From Pseudomonadota bacterium (GTDB taxonomy: Bacteria > Pseudomonadota > Gammaproteobacteria > Burkholderiales > Rhodocyclaceae), in contig WRJU01000196.1 in the NCBI GenBank assembly GCA_009778425.1, positions 1-10,212 on the forward strand: DNA of 10,212 nucleotides, read 5' to 3'. The position numbers were made by a program, and so were the translations under genes. This document shows, in pieces, positions 6,600 to 10,212 of this stretch (position 1 is its first letter; each line of letters begins with the position of its first letter). The notes under the pieces were generated by a model. The model had not been told where the DNA came from. It saw only the letters and a list, made by a program, of their open reading frames with translations, and did not search any database.

Positions 6600-8159
6600 T
6601 CAAAGACCATCGGAGGCCGCGAGGCCAGCCGCTATCGTTGGGGGCAAATCCGTCAGGCGGGCCTGCCAGTACGGGGCAAACAAGGTGGCATAGGTGCCGT
6701 TCTTGTAAATACGGTTGGGGAGCCTGCCCGCAGTCGGGTCGTTGTCGCTTTGCGCGGGGCGGCGGAAATACACATTCGCAGCCGCTACGCCGTAAATCTT
6801 GGTACGCCCTTCCTGCAGGTGAAACTTGTTGCCCGCGACGGTCTGGAAGACCTGCGTGGCGTTCGGCGTACTGTTGCTCTGAACGGGTTTGGCAACCAGC
6901 ACCACAAAAGGATTGGGAGCCGGCCGTTCGCCCACTCCCGGCTCGGCGGTCAAATCGTAATAAGGCTGCAGGCCGCTATATTTATCTTTCAGCCCGTCCC
7001 ACTGTAGTGGATAGCTGTTTTGATGATGCCGATTGTCATAGGCACGCCGATGTCCTCCGGAGCTCATACGTCCATGGGATAGAACTCTCCAATCGTCCGC
7101 GCCATCGCTGCCGGCAACTTCCCCCGTCATCCAGAGACGGATCGTTTCGCAGTCCTGATCCCAGAAATTGAAAGGGTCCCAGCAGACCGGCATCTCGAAC
7201 CCGTCCACGCCCACCCAGGTCTTGTTGTCGCAGCTCATCTTCGTGCCGCCATGAAAAAGATAATCGCTATTGAACTCGGGGATTGGGATCGGTGGCGTTT
7301 TAACCCACTCGCGTTCTATGGTGAAACCGTCGCGGGAGTCGTTGAGCACCTCGCGCATGCGATCCAGCCCCGATGACGATGGCGATGGCGATGGCGTGAT
7401 GGGCCCCCACCAGCTCAAGGGACTGCTGATGGATGATCCGTCGTCACATCCTGCAGCTCCGTTGTAGAACCCCGTCACGCTGACCACGCCGCCAGAGGTG
7501 CCTTGCCGACTCATGAAATTGCCGAAAAAATTCTGAGCCAGCGTATACACATTGCTTGCGGAAGCAAGCACACCACCTCCGTCCGACACGGCCCATTCCA
7601 GTTCCGGGTCGTTGGCTTTGATGACATTTTCAACTCTAATCATATCCCCCGCAGCAAGAGCATGCACCCCCATTTGCATAGTGGAAATGCCTTTGATGAG
7701 GCGGTCCTGAAAATCTGTGAGCTCTTCCAGGACAGGCCAGATGTCATCTTTAATTATGTCCATCAAGTCTTGAAAAGCATCTCCAATCGACTCAAGTATC
7801 GGCCCTATATAGGGAATCCAGCCGAAATATTGCAGTATCGAAATATCTCTCGCCGCCAGATAAATCATGTTGCTCAGGGAGGCCAGGCTGACCAGTTGCC
7901 CCACAACCGCGTGGTTGGCCACCATCGCGCGGTTGGTGTAGGCCATGAAGTTCATATCCCGCGCCAGGGTGACCGCCATCGTGTACGCCCCGGCGTCGGC
8001 CGCGTTCATGGTCTGGGACTTGGCGTGGGTCATCTGGCTGATGTTGAAGGCGGCAAAGATCATCAGCGACAAAAACACAATCGCCGCCAGAGCCAGGTAA
8101 ATGGCCTGGCCGCGCTGGCGTTTCCTGCTGCACGGCTTTCCATTGATGGCGTGGAACAT
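6600..8159 (-). CDS. TadG-like Flp pilus-associated protein
   Basis: A 519-residue protein starting at ATG 8159, chosen because AAGGGGAG (8166-8173) lies 6 bases upstream; TTG 8165 is an alternative. The N-terminus has RKRQRGQAIYLALAAIVFLSLMIF, the basic leader and hydrophobic segment of the TadE/TadG-like family, with Leu instead of Glu at +5 after the glycine, as in TadG-type proteins. It continues with SQTMNAADAGAYTMAV and LARDMNFMAYTNRAMVANH (about residues 45-80), a pattern I recall from large TadG-like proteins in proteobacterial Tad loci. The C-terminus has AAANVYFRRP and YATLFAPYWQARL, also typical of these proteins. The middle includes a Pro/Ser run coded by a hexanucleotide repeat (7372-7395). 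It is probably anchored in the inner membrane with a large outside domain, acting as a minor or tip subunit. Confidence 0.82.
   Translation of the reverse strand: MFHAINGKPCSRKRQRGQAIYLALAAIVFLSLMIFAAFNISQMTHAKSQTMNAADAGAYTMAVTLARDMNFMAYTNRAMVANHAVVGQLVSLASLSNMIYLAARDISILQYFGWIPYIGPILESIGDAFQDLMDIIKDDIWPVLEELTDFQDRLIKGISTMQMGVHALAAGDMIRVENVIKANDPELEWAVSDGGGVLASASNVYTLAQNFFGNFMSRQGTSGGVVSVTGFYNGAAGCDDGSSISSPLSWWGPITPSPSPSSSGLDRMREVLNDSRDGFTIEREWVKTPPIPIPEFNSDYLFHGGTKMSCDNKTWVGVDGFEMPVCWDPFNFWDQDCETIRLWMTGEVAGSDGADDWRVLSHGRMSSGGHRRAYDNRHHQNSYPLQWDGLKDKYSGLQPYYDLTAEPGVGERPAPNPFVVLVAKPVQSNSTPNATQVFQTVAGNKFHLQEGRTKIYGVAAANVYFRRPAQSDNDPTAGRLPNRIYKNGTYATLFAPYWQARLTDLPPTIAAGLAASDGL
7372..7395 (-). 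repeat. Short hexanucleotide repeat inside the TadG-like gene
   Basis: On the plus strand GATGGC occurs three times in a row after one GATGAC copy, coding on the minus strand for a Pro/Ser run in the TadG-like protein. Because the unit is six bases, changes in copy number would lengthen or shorten the run without shifting the frame. Confidence 0.6.
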
Positions 8160-8195
8160 GTTCAACTCCCCTTCAAAGTTGGGAACGCACCGCTT

Positions 8196-8243
8196 TTAGC
8201 GTTGCGTACACTCGTCGGCGTCGCGCATAACCCGGTTTTTCAT
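8196..8243 (-). CDS. Possible 15-codon mini-ORF with a strong ribosome site
   Basis: The frame reads MKNRVMRDADECTQR and stops at TAA 8196. A strong Shine-Dalgarno AAGGAG (8251-8256) lies 7 bases before the ATG, the best ribosome site in the window. The ATG overlaps the stop of another 15-codon frame (ATGA, 8240-8243). It ends 36 bases before the TadG-like start. It may be a leader peptide controlling the downstream gene or a decayed gene start; no homologue is recognised. Confidence 0.4.
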   Translation of the reverse strand: MKNRVMRDADECTQR

Positions 8244-8287
8244 GCGAAGTCTCCTTCAAGCCGTTTCAGAAAATGACGGCGCTTCAT
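8240..8287 (-). CDS. Possible 15-codon mini-ORF overlapping the OmpA-domain gene stop
   Basis: The frame MKRRHFLKRLEGDFA begins at an ATG that overlaps the stop of the OmpA-domain gene (ATGA, 8284-8287) and ends at a TGA that overlaps the next mini-ORF start. It has no clear ribosome site of its own, so it could be translated only by termination-reinitiation. The peptide is very basic. It could carry ribosomes from the upstream gene to the next ribosome site, or it may be chance. Confidence 0.28.
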   Translation of the reverse strand: MKRRHFLKRLEGDFA

Positions 8288-9648
8288 TGTTTGACCAGTT
8301 CCACCCGCCGGTTCTGGGCGTGGGCGGCATCGTTATCGGCGTCCGCAATGAGCGGGCGGGTGGCTCCGTAACCTTTGGCTTTCAGCCGGGCGGCCTCGAC
8401 CCCCTTGGCAGTGAGATAGCGCACGACCGATGCCGCACGCCGGTCCGACAGTTTCAGGTTGTAGTCGGCGGAGCCAACGCTGTCCGTATGGCCGCCGACC
8501 TCGAATTTCCAGCTTGGGTTGGCCTTGGCGAGATTGACCACTTCATCGAGCACCGTGCCGGACTCGGGGCGCAGGACGTCGGAATCGAAATCGAAATTCA
8601 CGCCGTAGAGCTGTACCTTGCCGCTCTTCTCCAGGCTCTCCTGCATGGCTTGCGACGCGGTTCTTTCTTTACGCTCGGAGACCGCGCAGGCAAGCCCTTT
8701 GTCGCCGCTACGGGTAGCCCATTGGGCGAGGATGTTTCCCTTGCCGTCGTCCAGCACGAGGTACGCCTTGTCCGCGCTCTTCTCGTAGCGTTTTCCGGAC
8801 GTTTCTTCCTTTCCCTGGTACGCAAGGCCCACCGCCACGGAAGTCTGAAGACCGCTTTCGGCATGGGTATAGGTCAGGCGGGCAACGTTATTTTCGATTC
8901 CCCCGATAAACGTCCCGAAAACCTGCTTGACGTCTTTATGAGCGTCGAGCACATGGCATCCCTGTATCAACCCGCCCTCCTGCTTGAGCAGGATATGGGA
9001 AGAGTCGCTACGAACCCCGGCCAGCATCGCGTTGATCTCGGAATCCGGCACAAAATAATGACCGCCGAAATCTTCCCGCGGCGAGATGGGTTGATCGAAC
9101 CGACCGTAGGCGCTGAAGCGGGAAAACCTATATTGCCCGTATTTCGCGCCGGAGAGCGCGATGCGCAGATAGCGGCCGGAGACCTTCTGGCGGGCGGGAA
9201 TCGGATAATCGTATTGGGTGTCGAAGTAATTTTTTTTGGGTTGGCTGTAGTGCGATTCAGGCATATCGAACGTCGCGACCGTCTGGAAATCGCCCTCCGG
9301 AGACGAGGCCATCGCGAACTCGATTCGGCGCGGCACCTCTATGTTCCTCGTACCCTTCTTCGCAGCGAGGCGGAAGGACTCGATGATCGCGGGCGCGGCA
9401 AGCGAGTAATAGAGATACGAAACATCGCTGCCCTTGCCTGTGCTGAACGCATTTCTGACGCGTTCACCGCTGATGACACTGATCTGCCCCGCAAATCTGC
9501 CCGCGTCAGACCCTGTACGGTACGGGAATGCGCCATTGAAAAAACTCGCCACGTCGATCATCTCGCGTTCCTGCGCATTGCCGTAGACCGGCAGAAGCAG
9601 AACCGATAGTGCCAACAGAAACAGACTCAGGCCGCGTTGCATGTGCAT
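8284..9648 (-). CDS. Exported protein with discoidin-like N-terminal part and OmpA C-terminal peptidoglycan-binding domain
   Basis: A 454-residue protein with a signal peptide (residues about 1-25, ending VYGNAQ). Residues about 60-185 look like a discoidin/F5-8C type beta-sandwich: SYLYYSLAAPAIIESFRLAA, IEFAMASSPEGDFQTVATF and a GRYLRIALSG...YRFSRFSAYG closing segment. Residues 190-335 are a beta-rich region without a recognised family, with three cysteines. Residues about 345-452 are an OmpA/Pal/MotB domain: VNFDFDSDVLRPES, GGHTDSVGSADYNLKLSDRRA, GYGATRP and NRRVEL. Asp389 and Arg404 correspond by spacing to the diaminopimelate-binding pair of OmpA domains, so peptidoglycan binding is expected. 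In Tad loci OmpA-like proteins occur as envelope anchors; this one could tether a ligand-binding module at the pilus base. ATGs at 9648 and 9642 are both possible, with no strong ribosome site. An A8 run lies inside (9230-9237). Confidence 0.82.
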   Translation of the reverse strand: MHMQRGLSLFLLALSVLLLPVYGNAQEREMIDVASFFNGAFPYRTGSDAGRFAGQISVISGERVRNAFSTGKGSDVSYLYYSLAAPAIIESFRLAAKKGTRNIEVPRRIEFAMASSPEGDFQTVATFDMPESHYSQPKKNYFDTQYDYPIPARQKVSGRYLRIALSGAKYGQYRFSRFSAYGRFDQPISPREDFGGHYFVPDSEINAMLAGVRSDSSHILLKQEGGLIQGCHVLDAHKDVKQVFGTFIGGIENNVARLTYTHAESGLQTSVAVGLAYQGKEETSGKRYEKSADKAYLVLDDGKGNILAQWATRSGDKGLACAVSERKERTASQAMQESLEKSGKVQLYGVNFDFDSDVLRPESGTVLDEVVNLAKANPSWKFEVGGHTDSVGSADYNLKLSDRRAASVVRYLTAKGVEAARLKAKGYGATRPLIADADNDAAHAQNRRVELVKQ

Positions 9649-9682
9649 GGAATCAAGGGCGAAAGCGAAGGTTAGGTTTCAG

Positions 9683-9726
9683 GGTAGGCTCCGTTGCCAA
9701 CCTCCAGCCCCGGCGTACTGCCCGGG
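9683..9726 (-). promoter_or_regulatory. Two hairpins between the Flp gene and the OmpA-domain gene
   Basis: The 104-base spacer after the Flp stop contains two inverted repeats: 9708-9714 with 9720-9726 (one mismatch, loop gtact) and 9683-9689 with 9696-9702 (one mismatch, six-base loop). No T run follows either in the direction of transcription, so they are not typical intrinsic terminators. They could protect the 3' end of a processed flp mRNA or reduce read-through, which would allow the pilin to be made in excess over the downstream genes. Function is inferred. Confidence 0.35.
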
Positions 9727-9752
9727 ACGGAGGGAAGGATTATGACTATCAG

Positions 9753-10028
9753 TTAGCGATCCTCAGCAAAGTCCGCTAGTTTTCTCTCCGTGGTATTGGA
9801 ATCTGCGGCGGTATTTGCCTTCGACTGAGCATTCGAGGTCTCAGCAGCACCATCCTGACCCGACAGAGCCTTCGCAGCAGCAGCGGTTTGATAGCGCAAC
9901 GTGTCGCCAAAATACGAGTAGACCGCAATCGACGCGACCGCGATTACGGCAACAATGATGATGTACTCGGTCATGCCCTGACCGGCTTGGCGGGCTTTGT
10001 TGCAGGCTTTCGCAAAACGACTTTCCAT
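9753..10028 (-). CDS. flp: Flp-family prepilin (probable major pilin)
   Basis: A 91-residue protein with a short basic leader (residues 1-16, MESRFAKACNKARQAG) and the class III prepilin site G16/QGMTEY, with Glu at +5 and Tyr at +6, followed by the hydrophobic helix IIIVAVIAVASIAVYSYFG. The mature pilin would be 75 residues. After the helix comes DTLRYQTAAAAKALSGQDG, then a low-complexity hydrophilic tail rich in Ala, Asn, Ser and Thr (about residues 58-83), which may be the exposed, possibly modified surface of the fibre. It is the first gene of the operon, followed by a hairpin-bearing spacer, as expected for the most highly expressed subunit. GGAGG (10039-10043) lies 10 bases before the ATG. 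Confidence 0.88.
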   Translation of the reverse strand: MESRFAKACNKARQAGQGMTEYIIIVAVIAVASIAVYSYFGDTLRYQTAAAAKALSGQDGAAETSNAQSKANTAADSNTTERKLADFAEDR

Positions 10029-10046
10029 GGTGGTTTAACCTCCAAA

Positions 10047-10064
10047 AGTTGAAAAAAAACAACT
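10047..10064 (-). promoter_or_regulatory. T8 tract flanked by AGTTG/CAACT just upstream of the flp ribosome site
   Basis: On the transcribed strand the leader reads AGTTG, eight T, CAACT, a five-base inverted repeat around a homopolymer, a few bases before GGAGG. The surrounding leader is also rich in GTTG words. It could form a weak stem, bind an RNA chaperone, or change length by slippage and so alter spacing in the leader. No function is shown by sequence alone. Confidence 0.3.
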
Positions 10065-10106
10065 CAACAACTGCGAGCAAAAAGAACTCCCATATTGAAT
10101 ACCATG

Positions 10107-10155
10107 ACGCCTTTCCACTCACCCTTTATCGACATGATCCCCTTTCCCCACAAGC
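10107..10155 (-). promoter_or_regulatory. Weak candidate promoter for the flp operon
   Basis: The 185 bases upstream of flp hold no gene on the operon strand and must contain any local promoter. The best sigma-70-like pair I can see on the minus strand is TTGTGG and GATAAA with 17 bases between them, only a partial match to each consensus. No convincing sigma-54 (GG-N10-GC) element is seen. The call is a candidate only. Confidence 0.2.
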
Positions 10156-10183
10156 CTTCCAGCAGATCAGGCAAGGCCTGAAA

Positions 10184-10206
10184 CAAGAGGAGCGTTACTC
10201 CTCTTG
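10184..10206 (-). terminator. Strong hairpin, probable terminator of the gene upstream of the operon
   Basis: A perfect 9-base inverted repeat (CAAGAGGAG / CTCCTCTTG) with a five-base loop. On the minus strand it is followed by TTTC, a short T run, and then a second small hairpin (10167-10181, stem TCAGGC/GCCTGA). It probably separates the Flp operon from a neighbour to the right. The T run is weak and the plus-strand flank is cut by the window edge, so the direction of action is uncertain. Confidence 0.5.
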
Positions 10207-10212
10207 GGTTCT

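Noticed and set aside
5858..6610. A 250-residue version of the CxC protein starting at 6610
   Set aside because: Its first 87 residues overlap, in another frame, a small gene with a signal peptide. A signal peptide and ribosome site appear only at the ATG triplet 6349-6343.
8242..9609. A 455-codon open frame on the plus strand opposite the OmpA-domain gene
   Set aside because: It is antisense to a gene with clear domain motifs and a signal peptide, has no recognisable family itself, and is explained by the GC-rich codon pattern of the opposite strand.
9841..10122. A 93-codon frame starting at GTG 10122 overlapping the Flp gene
   Set aside because: It runs through the Flp coding sequence in another frame, lacks a ribosome site, and the Flp frame has an exact class III prepilin motif.
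10029..10183. Sigma-54 or sigma-28 promoter upstream of flp
   Set aside because: No GG-N10-GC element was found. A GTCGATAA word resembles a sigma-28 -10 box but has no matching TAAA-type -35 at the right distance.
1..10212. CRISPR array, tRNA or rRNA genes
   Set aside because: No regularly spaced repeats, cloverleaf-like segments or ribosomal RNA sequence were noticed on either strand.

Overview
The window reads as one long leftward (minus-strand) operon of a Tad/Flp (type IVc) pilus locus. Base composition is moderately GC-rich, and the gene types (Flp prepilin, TadG-like, TadE-like, CpaB, CpaC/RcpA, a REP-associated transposase) suggest a Gram-negative proteobacterium, most likely a betaproteobacterium. 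That taxonomic guess is inference; no rRNA or tRNA is present to test it.

Layout in transcription order, right to left: a hairpin that probably ends the gene before this operon (10184-10206); a leader of about 150 bases with a T8 tract; the Flp-like prepilin (10028-9753); a short spacer with two hairpins; an exported protein with a discoidin-like N-terminal half and an OmpA peptidoglycan-binding C-terminal domain (9648-8284); two chained 15-codon mini-ORFs (8287-8196); a TadG-like protein (8159-6600); two small cysteine-containing exported proteins (6588-6346 and 6349-5858); a TadE-like pseudopilin (5843-4800); an exported protein with an apparent internal duplication (4812-4120); a second, minor Flp-like pilin (4123-3842); CpaB/RcpC (3808-2723); a CpaC/RcpA-type secretin (2685-787); a TrbH-like lipoprotein (790-278); a 20-codon mini-ORF; and at the left edge the start of a gene that joins an FHA-like N-terminus in frame to a REP-associated tyrosine transposase. 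There is no gene-free stretch longer than about 185 bases, and most gene junctions are 4-base ATGA-type overlaps.

The most unusual point is the outer-membrane end of the system. The secretin does not stop after the usual secretin domain. It continues through a proline/alanine-rich linker into about 90 residues that look like the C-terminal domain of TrbG/VirB9/CagX, the outer-membrane-complex protein of conjugative type IV secretion systems. The next gene, overlapping by 4 bases, encodes a lipoprotein resembling TrbH, which follows trbG in conjugative trb operons. A Tad secretin has therefore apparently acquired a T4SS VirB9-type tail together with its lipoprotein neighbour. This suggests a hybrid outer-membrane complex in which the TrbH-like protein acts as pilotin or stabiliser.

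Working model: four class III prepilin-like or TadE/G-like proteins form the fibre and its minor subunits; the secretin-TrbG chimera, CpaB and the TrbH-like lipoprotein form the outer-membrane channel; the OmpA-domain protein ties the assembly or its binding module to peptidoglycan; and the small exported proteins are accessory. The ATPase (TadA/CpaF), TadZ, the inner-membrane platform (TadB/C) and the prepilin peptidase are not in the window. They would be expected beyond the left edge, where the reading frame enters a transposase.
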